Position numbers and translations under genes: made by a program. The notes beneath the pieces were generated by a model. The model saw nothing but the letters and a program-made list of their open reading frames with translations. It was not told the DNA's origin and did not search any database. 64,000 nucleotides of DNA from Paenibacillus_V sp046244365 (GTDB lineage: Bacteria; Bacillota; Bacilli; Paenibacillales; NBRC-103111): contig NZ_CP176395.1 of assembly GCF_046244365.1 (NCBI RefSeq), positions 3,224,001-3,288,000 of the forward strand, written 5' to 3'. Below, one piece after another: positions 43,413 through 52,102 of this stretch. The stretch's first letter is position 1. Each line of letters opens with the position of its first letter.

Positions 43413-44006
43413 ATGTCTCAATTATCCAACCCCATGCAAAGAGGTTTAGCACAAAAAGGTGTCTCGGCTCGCCATATCGTTGCCATCGTCATCAGTGCGT
43501 TGATTTATGGAGCGACTATTTATATATCCCGGTATTTTCCTATTAAGATCGGAACGATTCAGGCGATTTATCCGGCTGCTGTCTTCGCTCCTCTATTCGG
43601 AGTCTGGTTCGGCCTTTGGGGATCGGCCGGTTTAGTTGTCGGTAATATATTGTCCATGCTTGTGGTAGGTATGAATCCTGCGGTCTACCCGTTGGCGTTA
43701 TTGGCGCAATTTATGATGGGCTTTATACCGGGTGTCATGTTTCGCAAGGTGAAGATAGAAAGTCTGAAAGACAGAGTGCATTTTATACTTGTGGTAATAG
43801 CCGGTATGTTGGCGGGTACAGCATTGGTGGCGCTTAATCTGATTATTTTTCAAAAGGTTCCGGTTCGCGTGGCGTGGGGTACAGTCTGGGCCTGGATGCA
43901 AGTCAGCAACACGCTTACGGCTGCAATTCTAAGTCCCCTTTTATTTTCGTGGATGTCGGATTATATGAATAAATCAGGGTTGTTTTTCAAACGGTTCCGG
44001 GGCTAA
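43413..44006 (+). CDS. ECF transporter substrate-specific (S) component
   Basis: 197 residues with five or six membrane helices and the S-component pattern (IKIGTIQAIYPAAVFAPLFG; GLWGSAGLVVGNILSML). A CRP-type regulator gene lies 18 bases upstream, and the T and A components follow. It therefore has a dedicated (group I) ECF module. The ligand cannot be assigned: it does not show obvious RibU, ThiT, BioY or CbiM signatures. Confidence 0.82.
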   Translation: MSQLSNPMQRGLAQKGVSARHIVAIVISALIYGATIYISRYFPIKIGTIQAIYPAAVFAPLFGVWFGLWGSAGLVVGNILSMLVVGMNPAVYPLALLAQFMMGFIPGVMFRKVKIESLKDRVHFILVVIAGMLAGTALVALNLIIFQKVPVRVAWGTVWAWMQVSNTLTAAILSPLLFSWMSDYMNKSGLFFKRFRG

Positions 44007-44024
44007 GAAGGGGTGAAATAAAGA

Positions 44025-44804
44025 ATGCAGCTGTATTATCCTTCGAATTCAATCATTCACTTCATGCATGGCTTCACAAAAATACTAATATTCGGACTAA
44101 TGTTTACGTTGATCCCTTTGTTCATGGACCGACCCTCCAGTCTATTATTGCTGCTGCTTGTTTGCACGGTGTTGTTTTCTTATATCAGACCTCCCAAATC
44201 ACATTGGTTGCTGCTGATCCCTGTCGGGCTGCTTGCCGTAATGATGAGCTTGACTTATTTTTTTGCGGATATGGGTGGAGAGGTATATGTACATGCGGAC
44301 CTCGGATATTGGACGTTTCAGATTTCATCCGGAAACATCTTGTATGCGATAACCTTTACGTTGCGAATGATCATTTGGTCTCTGTTGTTTTTTACTCTGC
44401 TGTTTACCACATCTTCGGAAGATTTGGTCATCGGTTTGAAAACATTCGGTTTACCTGAATTCGTGACATTGGCGGTTTCCTTGGCGCTGCGTTACTGGAG
44501 CTTGATGATATTCGATGTGAAAACGGTAATGGATGCTCAATATTGCCGCGGGGTTGACTTTCGCTCCGGAAGCCTGCTTACGCGTAGCAAACATTTTGCC
44601 AGCTTGCTCATCCCGGTATTATTCGTGTTCTTAAAACGATTTCGCACGACCAGCTTTGCGCTTACTTTAAAAGGCGTGGGAAGAAGAAATAAAAGAACCT
44701 ATTATTATCATCCGCGATTATCGGCAATTGATACTTGGGCGATCTGGATAGCTGTCTTACTTGTTGCAGCTTGGTTGACTTTGCACTGGTTTTATGATCT
44801 TTAG
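44025..44804 (+). CDS. ECF transporter transmembrane (T) component
   Basis: 259 residues with five or six helices. The EcfT coupling helices include VMDAQYCRGVDFRSGS (variant of the usual A-x-x-x-R-G motif) and LKGVGRRNKRTYY (second RG-type motif). It transmits ATPase motion to the S component. The start follows AAGGGGTG. Confidence 0.88.
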   Translation: MQLYYPSNSIIHFMHGFTKILIFGLMFTLIPLFMDRPSSLLLLLLVCTVLFSYIRPPKSHWLLLIPVGLLAVMMSLTYFFADMGGEVYVHADLGYWTFQISSGNILYAITFTLRMIIWSLLFFTLLFTTSSEDLVIGLKTFGLPEFVTLAVSLALRYWSLMIFDVKTVMDAQYCRGVDFRSGSLLTRSKHFASLLIPVLFVFLKRFRTTSFALTLKGVGRRNKRTYYYHPRLSAIDTWAIWIAVLLVAAWLTLHWFYDL

Positions 44805-44818
44805 ACAAGGAGAAAGCT

Positions 44819-46558
44819 ATGATCCGTTTTGAAAACTACTCGTGTACGTATGAATCCAAAAAAGAACCTCTTTTGCATACATTAAATCTTCAAATTAATC
44901 AGGGTGAATTTGTTTTTGTAACGGGACCGAGCGGAGGCGGGAAATCGACGCTTTGCTTTTCGATTAACGGACTGATTCCGAACGAAATGGAAGGCTCGCT
45001 GTATGAAGGAAGTGTTACGGTGGACGGCATCAATGTTCAGAATACGTTCCCGTTTGAGCTCGTATCGGTTGTCGGAACTGTGTTGCAAGACCCTGAATGG
45101 CAACTTGTTCGAGGGACGGTCAAGGAGGAGCTGACATTTGCACTGGAAAATATGGGTGTTCCTGTCGAGGAAATCGATCGCCGTTTAGCGCAAGTGGTGG
45201 AGCAAGTTCAGATTAAACCGCTGCTCCTTCGTTCTTCGCTTGAGTTATCCGGTGGACAGAAGCAGAGGGTGGCCATTGCGGCTTGCTTAATGATGCAGCC
45301 CAAGGTAATCGTGCTCGACGAACCGACTGCAGAACTGGATCCGATGGGAAAAGAGATGGTCATTGAGACGATTCGGAAGCTGCATCGAGAATGGGGCTAT
45401 ACGGTTGTATTTGTGGATCACAACCTCGATGTGACTCTCCCGCATGCCGAACGCGTTATTGTCGTGGCAAATGGGCGAATCGTTGCCGATGCGGCGCCTT
45501 CCGTGTTATATGATCAACCGGGCATTAGTGAGCTGCTGCCTATGCCTCAAGTTATCCAGGTTTCCAGACAGCTCGGTGTACGCAAACAAGACGGAGGCGA
45601 TCCCCTGACCGTTGCAGAGCTTGAAGAAGAGCTGGGAAAAAGGCACATCGGCCGCCTTCTTGATAGGACAGGCAGCTGTCAATCGATTCAACAAGGGTTA
45701 GCACAGTCAGAAAGAGCGATCATTGAACTCAAGCAAGTTATGTTTGGGTATAAAAAACATGCTGCCGATTTGACCATAAAACCTGTAGATTTACGAATCA
45801 TGCAAGGGGAGTTTATAGCGATTATCGGGCATAACGGGGCCGGGAAGTCAACCTTGTGCAAACTGATAACAGGATTAGTAAAACCACGGAGCGGGGAAGT
45901 GCTGATACATGGAAAGCCGGCAAATTCCTATCGGGCTGATCAGAGGATACGGCATGTCGGCTTCGTATTTCAAAACCCGGATTTTCAGTTTGTACGTCGT
46001 ACGGTTTATGATGAAGTGGCCTACGGCTTGCACATTCAAAGATTCAAAGAGGATGAGATTGACGAACGGGTGAGACGAGTAACCAAACTTCTGCAAATTG
46101 ACAATTATTTGCATGAGCATCCGCATTTTCTGAGCAGAGGGGAGCGGCGAAGAGTGGCCATTGCATCCATTCTAGCGCTGGAACCGGAAGTGATCATACT
46201 GGATGAACCGACAACGGGGCTTGATTCGATGCGGTGTCAGGAGATGATGAATTATATCCGGACTTTATGGCAGAAAGGACATACGATTGTCCTTCTTACC
46301 CACGATATGCGGGTTGTAGCCGACTATGTACCGAGAACCATCGTGATGTCGGGAGGACAAATCCAGTGGGACGCGCCGACACGAGACGTTTTCGCTAAAC
46401 AAGAGGAACTTCGCCGTCATCACATCACGCTGCCGCCGGTAGTAGAGCTCTCCTATGCTTTGGGATGGCCTATACCGTCTCTATCCTCCGACGAGTTTGT
46501 AGCCCGTGTTCATAAGGCGGCAGACGAAGTACTCGCTGGTGAAGGAGGTCTCGGATGA
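44819..46558 (+). CDS. ECF transporter ATPase with two fused ABC domains (EcfA-A' fusion)
   Basis: 579 residues. The first domain has Walker A GPSGGGKST, signature LSGGQKQRVAIAACL, Walker B VIVLDEPTAELDP and switch His in VDHNLD. The second has Walker A GHNGAGKST, a diverged signature LSRGERRRVAIASIL, Walker B VIILDEPTTGLD and LLTHDM. A single polypeptide thus supplies both nucleotide sites. The stop overlaps the next start (ATGA). The degenerate second signature may make the two sites unequal. Confidence 0.92.
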   Translation: MIRFENYSCTYESKKEPLLHTLNLQINQGEFVFVTGPSGGGKSTLCFSINGLIPNEMEGSLYEGSVTVDGINVQNTFPFELVSVVGTVLQDPEWQLVRGTVKEELTFALENMGVPVEEIDRRLAQVVEQVQIKPLLLRSSLELSGGQKQRVAIAACLMMQPKVIVLDEPTAELDPMGKEMVIETIRKLHREWGYTVVFVDHNLDVTLPHAERVIVVANGRIVADAAPSVLYDQPGISELLPMPQVIQVSRQLGVRKQDGGDPLTVAELEEELGKRHIGRLLDRTGSCQSIQQGLAQSERAIIELKQVMFGYKKHAADLTIKPVDLRIMQGEFIAIIGHNGAGKSTLCKLITGLVKPRSGEVLIHGKPANSYRADQRIRHVGFVFQNPDFQFVRRTVYDEVAYGLHIQRFKEDEIDERVRRVTKLLQIDNYLHEHPHFLSRGERRRVAIASILALEPEVIILDEPTTGLDSMRCQEMMNYIRTLWQKGHTIVLLTHDMRVVADYVPRTIVMSGGQIQWDAPTRDVFAKQEELRRHHITLPPVVELSYALGWPIPSLSSDEFVARVHKAADEVLAGEGGLG

Positions 46559-47316
46559 CTAGGCAGTTCCGCATGATGATGCTGGGTGTCGGGAACGGGT
46601 TCTGCAAATCGACTTACCATAACAATGCTTTAATTGAGATACAGGGCCGGCTGTTTTTAATAGATTGCGGCGCATTAGCTTGGCACAGTTTGCATGAGGC
46701 GGGTCTCGGTTTTGAAGATATAGAGGGAATATTCATTACGCACCTCCATTATGATCATTGCGGAGGATTGGATGAGGCTGCTTTATATGGCGTTTATGCA
46801 GCTGGTAGAAAGATGAAGCTGTGGCTTCCGTCCCCGCTGAAAGAGGGTATTTGGGAACAGAATCTTCGGGGGACGCTGGAAAACGTAGAGGAAGGCAAAG
46901 GTAAACTTGAAGATTATTTTGACATTCAGTGGGTGGAGGAAGGGGAACCTTTTGCTTTCTTGGCTGATCATACGAATTCACAAGGCCTGACAGCCCGCTG
47001 GATTCGGACTCATCACGTGCCGTCCAAGTTCAGTTGTTCACTGATCCTTGACAACCGTTTTTTTTACAGTTCGGATATGCTGGCTGATAAAGAGCTGCTC
47101 TGTCGTTTATTTGATCAAGGTATCGAGACGTTTTATCACGATTCATGTTTCACCCCCAATCCCGTTCACGCCGACTTTGAAGCATTATGCGAGTACCCGG
47201 AAGAAATACGCAACCGAGTGTATTTAATGCATTACGGGGAAGCGCCTATGGATATGACGGAAAATGATTTGCAAGGAATGAAGCTTCTGAGACAGCACGA
47301 ATGGCTGACGTGGTAG
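46555..47316 (+). CDS. Metallo-beta-lactamase-fold hydrolase
   Basis: 253 residues. Metal motif THLHYDHCGG (HxHxDH) and later ligands HHVPSK, YSSDML and HDSCF, typical of the RNase Z/phosphodiesterase-like MBL group. It overlaps the ECF ATPase gene by 4 bases, so it is translationally coupled to the transporter. A role in hydrolysing or activating the imported ligand, or a cyclic nucleotide sensed by the Crp-type protein, is possible but unproven. Confidence 0.9.
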   Translation: MTRQFRMMMLGVGNGFCKSTYHNNALIEIQGRLFLIDCGALAWHSLHEAGLGFEDIEGIFITHLHYDHCGGLDEAALYGVYAAGRKMKLWLPSPLKEGIWEQNLRGTLENVEEGKGKLEDYFDIQWVEEGEPFAFLADHTNSQGLTARWIRTHHVPSKFSCSLILDNRFFYSSDMLADKELLCRLFDQGIETFYHDSCFTPNPVHADFEALCEYPEEIRNRVYLMHYGEAPMDMTENDLQGMKLLRQHEWLTW

Positions 47317-47343
47317 GAACAGGAAGCGGTAACAACCTAAGGA

Positions 47344-48084
47344 GTGAGTAAAATCAATCAACTATTCCCTTTTATTCGAATGGAATTCCCGGTATGGTTT
47401 GAGCCCGTTGTTGAAAAGGTCAGAACAAAAATGAATGAAGATTCGACTGGGCATGATTTTTTGCATGCCGTTCGCGTCATGGAACTGGCTGTGGACATCG
47501 CGGACCAGCTTGGAGCGGATCGGGATATTGCGATGGCAGCCGGACTGCTGCATGATTATTATCGCAAGGAAGAAAAGCAAACGGGCAGGCTTCATTATGG
47601 ACCGGAAGCAATCAGGGAGTTGCGTCGCGATTTTGGATCGTTATTGGTGCCTCATTTGGAGGAAGAACGGTTCGAACGCGTGATGAGTGCGATAGCGCGT
47701 CATGAAGAGTACGAGTTTACCCGAGTCGGAGCCGGAAAAATAAAGATGTTGACCATAGATGAGCAAATTTTGCAAGATGCCGATAGGATAGATGCAATTG
47801 GAGCTGTCGGTATCGGACGTACGTTTATGTTCGGCGGGGCTCACGGATTGCCGTTAGTAGAGGACGAAGCATTACCGGATACGGTATTCGATCCGGGCCT
47901 ACGGCCGCGCGGGTCAGTTTACCGGCACTTTTATGAGAAGCTATTGTATCTTTCCGACGGAATGCATACCGTTCCGGGCAGGCGCTTAGCTGCCGAGCGG
48001 CATCAATTTTTAGTAGGTTTCATTAAGCAATTAGAAAACGAACTGAAGCTCGAGCCTCGCGATTTGGATAAATACGGCACTTAA
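47344..48084 (+). CDS. HD domain-containing phosphohydrolase-like protein
   Basis: 246 residues. The HD pattern is HDFLHAVRV, GLLHDYYRKE (HD) and ILQDADRIDAIGAVG (distal D), typical of small YedJ/YpgQ-like HD proteins that hydrolyse nucleotides. The start is uncertain: GTG 47344 overlaps the AAGGAG site, ATG 47380 has no site, and the codon at the best spacing (47353) is ATC. It follows the MBL gene by 27 bases and is likely part of the same operon. Confidence 0.85.
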   Translation: MSKINQLFPFIRMEFPVWFEPVVEKVRTKMNEDSTGHDFLHAVRVMELAVDIADQLGADRDIAMAAGLLHDYYRKEEKQTGRLHYGPEAIRELRRDFGSLLVPHLEEERFERVMSAIARHEEYEFTRVGAGKIKMLTIDEQILQDADRIDAIGAVGIGRTFMFGGAHGLPLVEDEALPDTVFDPGLRPRGSVYRHFYEKLLYLSDGMHTVPGRRLAAERHQFLVGFIKQLENELKLEPRDLDKYGT

Positions 48085-48117
48085 TCGAAACGGGAAAGGT
48101 CGATTCACAGGAAAGGA

Positions 48118-48396
48118 TTGAAAGAGTTGAATGTTTTCGATTTACTGCAACTAACCGGAGGAATTATGTTATCGTTTGGTTACATCCCGCAAATCATCCA
48201 AATTACGAAAACGAAATCTGTAAAAGATCTTAATAGTAAGACACTATTTTTTGTTTTTTTCGGTATTTTCCTTATGGAAATCTACGCGATCCATTTAGTG
48301 ATAACAGGTTCGGGCTGGATGTTCCTTGTTACAAATTCAATGGCATTAGTGTTGGCGGGGAGTATGTTTCAACTGACTTATAAATATAAAAAATAA
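48118..48396 (+). CDS. SemiSWEET/PQ-loop-like small membrane transporter
   Basis: About 92 residues with three membrane helices. The first contains the PQ-loop SFGYIPQIIQI, followed by TKSVKDLN. This is the single triple-helix-bundle form that dimerises to move sugars. TTG 48118 or TTG 48127 may be the start: AGGAAAGGA lies at 48109-48117. The second option has a 9-base spacing and starts MNVFDLLQ. Confidence 0.8.
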   Translation: MKELNVFDLLQLTGGIMLSFGYIPQIIQITKTKSVKDLNSKTLFFVFFGIFLMEIYAIHLVITGSGWMFLVTNSMALVLAGSMFQLTYKYKK

Positions 48397-48437
48397 CCTC
48401 GATTTTTTTTCAAGGACTGACGCTTGTCCGATACGAC

Positions 48438-48480
48438 AACAGACCTCTAAACCGCTTTCCGGGAGATTGGAGGTCTGTTT
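48438..48480 (+). terminator. Hairpin, probable terminator
   Basis: AACAGACCTC (48438-48447) pairs perfectly with GAGGTCTGTT (48470-48479). Only three T residues follow, so strength is uncertain. Confidence 0.65.
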
Positions 48481-48637
48481 GGCATGGACCCCCTATTCTT
48501 TGTTCCACTTATAAAGTAAACTTGCTGTAGAGTTAGCATCGTTGGAATGGTATAATTCCTGTTGGCCCGTGGGGATGCAGCATATTCCATTTACGGGAAA
48601 ACAGGAGAAGCTACTTTGCAGCAGGAGGATTGCATCT

Positions 48638-50083
48638 ATGGAAATATACAATATATTGTTGAGCGTTATCCTTGTTCTAAATATCATCCTTGCATTATTT
48701 GTCGTGTTTCTGGAGAGAAGGGATATCGGTACAACGTGGGCATGGCTGCTCGTGTTGTTCTTTATTCCGATTGTCGGATTTGTCGTGTACCTGCTGTTTG
48801 CGCAAAATTTATCCCGTTCCAAGCTATTCAAGTGGAAAGATTTCGGGAAGAGTGAAATCAGCAAATTGTCGGAGACGCAAAACAGTCTGCTGCACTCGGG
48901 ACAGTTTCACGTGGTCAACGATACGGCGGCGAAAAATATGGATCTCATTCATTTGCATGCCCTCCACAATCACGCTATTTATACCGAGGATAATCAGGTT
49001 GAACTGCTAATTGACGGCGAAGAGAAGTTTGGCCGGCTATTGCGGGATATCCGGGAAGCGAAGGAACATATTCATGTTCAATACTATATTCTTAAAAGGG
49101 ATTCGATCGGAAAGAAGCTGATGGAGGCGTTAATCGAAAGGGCTCGAAGCGGTGTCAAGGTAAAAGTCCTATATGATGAAATGGGCTCAAGAACATTAAC
49201 GAGCAGATTCTTCAAGGCATTTTGCGAGGCCGGAGGCGAGGTTGCGGTATTTTTTCCATCCCGCTTCCGACTAATCAATCTCAGGCTGAATTATCGAAAC
49301 CATCGAAAAATGGTAATCATCGACGGTAAGATAGGATACACAGGCGGATTTAATGTCGGCGACGAGTACTTGGGATTAAACAAGAAATTCGGCTATTGGC
49401 GCGATACTCACCTAAGAATTGTAGGCACTGCCGTTTTTGCCCTGCAGACAAGGTTCATTCTGGATTGGAACCAAGCTTCTGCCAATGATATTATGTACGA
49501 TCCCGGCTACTTCCCTCATACGGAATCTACGGGGAACATCGGTATGCAGATCGTGACCAGCGGCCCCGATTCGGAGATGGAGAACATCAAGATCGGTTAT
49601 ATCAAAATGATCATGGCTGCTAAAAAATCAGTCTCCATCCAGACCCCTTACTTTATCCCGGATGCAAGTCTGTTGGATGCTCTGAGAATAGCTTCCATGT
49701 CCGGCGTAGAAGTGAATATCATGGTTCCGAACAAACCGGATCATCCTTTTGTATACTGGGCAACCTTATCCCATATCGGCGAGATGCTTAAGACGGGAGC
49801 CAACGTTTATCTCTATAACAAAGGATTTATTCATGCAAAGACGATTGTCGTGGATGAGAAAATTTCTTCTGTAGGTACGGCTAATATCGATGTCAGAAGC
49901 TTCAAATTAAACTTTGAGGTAAATGCATTTTTGTATGATAAGGAATTTGCAAGCAGGCTAACACGCATATTTGAAAAGGATATTGAAGATTGCGGGCTGC
50001 TTACTCTGGAGCAGTATAGGCAGAGACCCCGGTCGATTCGTATCAAGGAATCCGTCTCCAGATTGCTCTCGCCTATTTTATGA
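48638..50083 (+). CDS. cls: Cardiolipin synthase
   Basis: 481 residues from ATG 48638, preceded by AGGAGGA; the open frame to the left (48542) lacks a site. Two N-terminal helices (LLSVILVLNIILALFVVFLE; WAWLLVLFFIPIVGFVVYLL) are followed by two phospholipase-D HKD motifs: NHRKMVIIDGKIGYTGG and HAKTIVVDEKISSVGTANID. It condenses two phosphatidylglycerol molecules into cardiolipin at the membrane. Monocistronic, with hairpins on both sides. Confidence 0.95.
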   Translation: MEIYNILLSVILVLNIILALFVVFLERRDIGTTWAWLLVLFFIPIVGFVVYLLFAQNLSRSKLFKWKDFGKSEISKLSETQNSLLHSGQFHVVNDTAAKNMDLIHLHALHNHAIYTEDNQVELLIDGEEKFGRLLRDIREAKEHIHVQYYILKRDSIGKKLMEALIERARSGVKVKVLYDEMGSRTLTSRFFKAFCEAGGEVAVFFPSRFRLINLRLNYRNHRKMVIIDGKIGYTGGFNVGDEYLGLNKKFGYWRDTHLRIVGTAVFALQTRFILDWNQASANDIMYDPGYFPHTESTGNIGMQIVTSGPDSEMENIKIGYIKMIMAAKKSVSIQTPYFIPDASLLDALRIASMSGVEVNIMVPNKPDHPFVYWATLSHIGEMLKTGANVYLYNKGFIHAKTIVVDEKISSVGTANIDVRSFKLNFEVNAFLYDKEFASRLTRIFEKDIEDCGLLTLEQYRQRPRSIRIKESVSRLLSPIL

Positions 50084-50749
50084 AAAAGCACACGCCGCAT
50101 TAGAGACGAAAGCTAAACGGGCTTTTCCGTTTTTTAGCCCCCACTTTCAGTTCGCTTTCATAGATAAGAAGAACCTCCATCCCCACTTTAATAGCGGAAT
50201 TGGAGGTTCTTTGGCGTAGTAAATGGGATTTCGTCACTTGCGCTAACACTTCTGGGACAGCCTCGTCTAGAGCCGCTTCCACGATGATTTCTGGCTATGA
50301 AAACATGGCAGGTCCCTTGATATTATATGCCGATTACGTTTATTCCTATGAATCCGGGAATGATGGTGCAGATGCATTACGGTTCTTTTGTTTACATGTT
50401 GAAAGCTCATCTGCATGGCGTCCTCGAATTAACCGACGACAGCGTACTCGAAGCAATCCGTTCCTACTTAAAACAAGCATACCCCACGGGCTGCGGCAGA
50501 TGAGGAATGCTTAATTCTCGTTTCACATCAACCGCTTCGTAAAGCTCTATATGAAGGGGCCAGCCTGTAATTTATTAAATAGTTCCGAGAGCTGAATAAT
50601 ATTGGCATAGTCATCTCACCAATTACATCATCTATCGTCATATACCCAATCAAAAATAAGCCATGACCATATCTTAGGTGTAGACCGACGGAGGGGATGG
50701 CTTAATGCGGAATACCACCGTACGGAAACAAAACTAGGGAGGGTTTTAG
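50084..50749. other. Gap between cardiolipin synthase and the mini-protein genes
   Basis: It contains a small terminator-like hairpin (AAACGG 50115-50120 with CCGTTT 50127-50132 plus T-run), a perfect 10-bp hairpin (AGAACCTCCA 50170-50179 with TGGAGGTTCT 50201-50210) and one credible small reading frame (50327-50503). The rest shows no coding signal. Confidence 0.6.
50327..50503 (+). CDS. Possible small protein, 58 residues, unknown
   Basis: The frame from ATG 50327 reads MPITFIPMNPGMMVQMHYGS..., then LKAHLHGVLELTDDSVLEAI, and ends TGCGR. It has a natural-looking amphipathic composition (methionine/proline-rich start, charged helix), unlike random frames nearby. The ribosome binding site is weak (GCAGGT, rather far away). 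It may be a small spore or membrane-associated protein, or the tail of a decayed gene. Confidence 0.4.
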   Translation: MPITFIPMNPGMMVQMHYGSFVYMLKAHLHGVLELTDDSVLEAIRSYLKQAYPTGCGR

Positions 50750-50863
50750 ATGTCCGGTTTTAGAGGAGCCTTCACATCGACTGGCACGATTCTTGTTTTG
50801 TTCATTTTGTTGGTGATCGTCGCTTGTTCCTGCGGTTTCTTCGGTGGAGGCTTCGGCTACTAA
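50750..50863 (+). CDS. YjcZ-like sporulation mini-protein
   Basis: 37 residues: short N-terminus SGFRGAFTSTG, then a single hydrophobic helix TILVLFILLVIVACSCG and a glycine-rich tail FFGGGFGY. This is the pattern of the YjcZ/sporulation mini-protein family. AGGGAGGG precedes ATG 50750. It is followed by a paralogue. Confidence 0.88.
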   Translation: MSGFRGAFTSTGTILVLFILLVIVACSCGFFGGGFGY

Positions 50864-50897
50864 TTCTGTTGTGATTTAGAAAGGAGATAAATAAAAA

Positions 50898-51020
50898 ATG
50901 GGTGAAGTTGCTGAAGTTCGCGGATTTGAAAACAGAGGATTTACTTCTACCGGTACTATCCTGGTTCTTTTCATTCTGTTGGTCATCGTGGCCTGTGCTT
51001 GTTGTGGTTTCGGATACTAA
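50898..51020 (+). CDS. YjcZ-like sporulation mini-protein (second copy)
   Basis: 40 residues: GEVAEVRGFENRGFTSTG, then the same helix TILVLFILLVIVACACCGF and tail GY. AAAGGAG lies upstream. The helix is nearly identical to that of the first copy, so they are a tandem duplication. Confidence 0.88.
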   Translation: MGEVAEVRGFENRGFTSTGTILVLFILLVIVACACCGFGY

Positions 51021-51033
51021 TACTGTTGTAATA

Positions 51034-51087
51034 ATGATTCTAGCCCTTTTCATCCTACTGGTCATCGTCGTATGCGTTTTGATATAA
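51034..51087 (+). pseudogene. Truncated third YjcZ-like copy
   Basis: ILALFILLVIVVCVLI repeats the helix of the two preceding mini-proteins with its N-terminus and glycine tail missing, directly after the second copy and without a ribosome binding site. Most likely a partial tandem duplication. Confidence 0.55.
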
Positions 51088-51253
51088 AATAATAATCTAG
51101 TCTCTAGGAGGGAGCCAATACGCTTCCCTTCTACATACTATAAATACAAATAAATCCCCCACCAGCCGGATGGTCAAGACCCTTATTTGTGGACATTGTA
51201 AAAAAGCCCTAGGCAACAAGCTGGCGTCGGTACTCAACCGGCGTCAGCTTGTT

Positions 51254-52102
51254 TCATTTTCTCTGTGCTCGTTCCTCGTTATAAAAGCGGATGTATTCCT
51301 CAATTCGCCTTTGTGCTTCCTCGATACTTCGGATATCATAGGGATAGAGAGCTTCTACTTTCAAATGTGAAAAGAAGCTTTCCATTGAGGCATTGTCATA
51401 ACAATTGCCTCGTCGAGACATGCTGATTTGGGCGCCAACCTTTGGCAGCATGTCGTGGTATGCATGGGACGTGTACTGGCTTCCCTGATCGCTGTGAACG
51501 ATCAGTCCAGTCACGTCTTTATGCGTTTCAAATGCTTGTCTAAACGTTTCTAAAACAAGTGGATTATCGTTACGCCTGCTCATATGGTAGGCCACGATTT
51601 CACCGTTCCAAAGATCCTTTACGGCGGATAAGTAAATCCGATCGTCGAATACACGATATTGTGTAACATCGGTAACCCATTTTTGATTGGGGCCATCGGC
51701 CTTGAAGTTCCGTTGCAGCAGATTCTCAGCTATTCTCCCGTCCGATACAGCTGCTTCATAGCTTGTTCGGTAGACATACTTTCGACGGATGATTGCCTGG
51801 ATTCCTAGCTCCCGCATGAGGCGTAGAACCTTCTTGTGATTCACGATAAGACCATATTGACGATACAATTCATCTTGAATGCGACGATACCCCACAGTCC
51901 TGTTGCGTTGCTCATAGATGGCCAGGATCTTGCTCTTTAGTTCACCGTCGGCATTTTCTGCAGTACGCTTCAAATAGGCATAGTAACCGCTTCTGCTTAT
52001 CCCTAAATATGCACATAGCCCCTTAACGCTTTGTTTTTCCTTTAGTTCATCGACGACGTAGTGCCTGTCCTGTAACCCTCCCGATTCAAGATTTGTAACC
52101 AC
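51254..52102 (-). CDS. IS3-family transposase OrfB (DDE integrase core)
   Basis: 282 residues. The HTH_21-like region comes first, then the rve core: first Asp in WVTDVTQYRVF, second in VHSDQGSQYTS, and the Glu in NASMESFFSHLK. It is complete. It is expressed by a -1 frameshift from OrfA at an A6G slippery heptamer (52102-52108 on the minus strand), so the first residues listed here follow directly from that site. Confidence 0.9.
   Translation of the reverse strand: MVTNLESGGLQDRHYVVDELKEKQSVKGLCAYLGISRSGYYAYLKRTAENADGELKSKILAIYEQRNRTVGYRRIQDELYRQYGLIVNHKKVLRLMRELGIQAIIRRKYVYRTSYEAAVSDGRIAENLLQRNFKADGPNQKWVTDVTQYRVFDDRIYLSAVKDLWNGEIVAYHMSRRNDNPLVLETFRQAFETHKDVTGLIVHSDQGSQYTSHAYHDMLPKVGAQISMSRRGNCYDNASMESFFSHLKVEALYPYDIRSIEEAQRRIEEYIRFYNEERAQRK

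Noticed and set aside
50200..50514. 104-codon plus-strand frame
   Set aside because: Low-quality composition; the overlapping 58-codon frame at 50327 is more protein-like.
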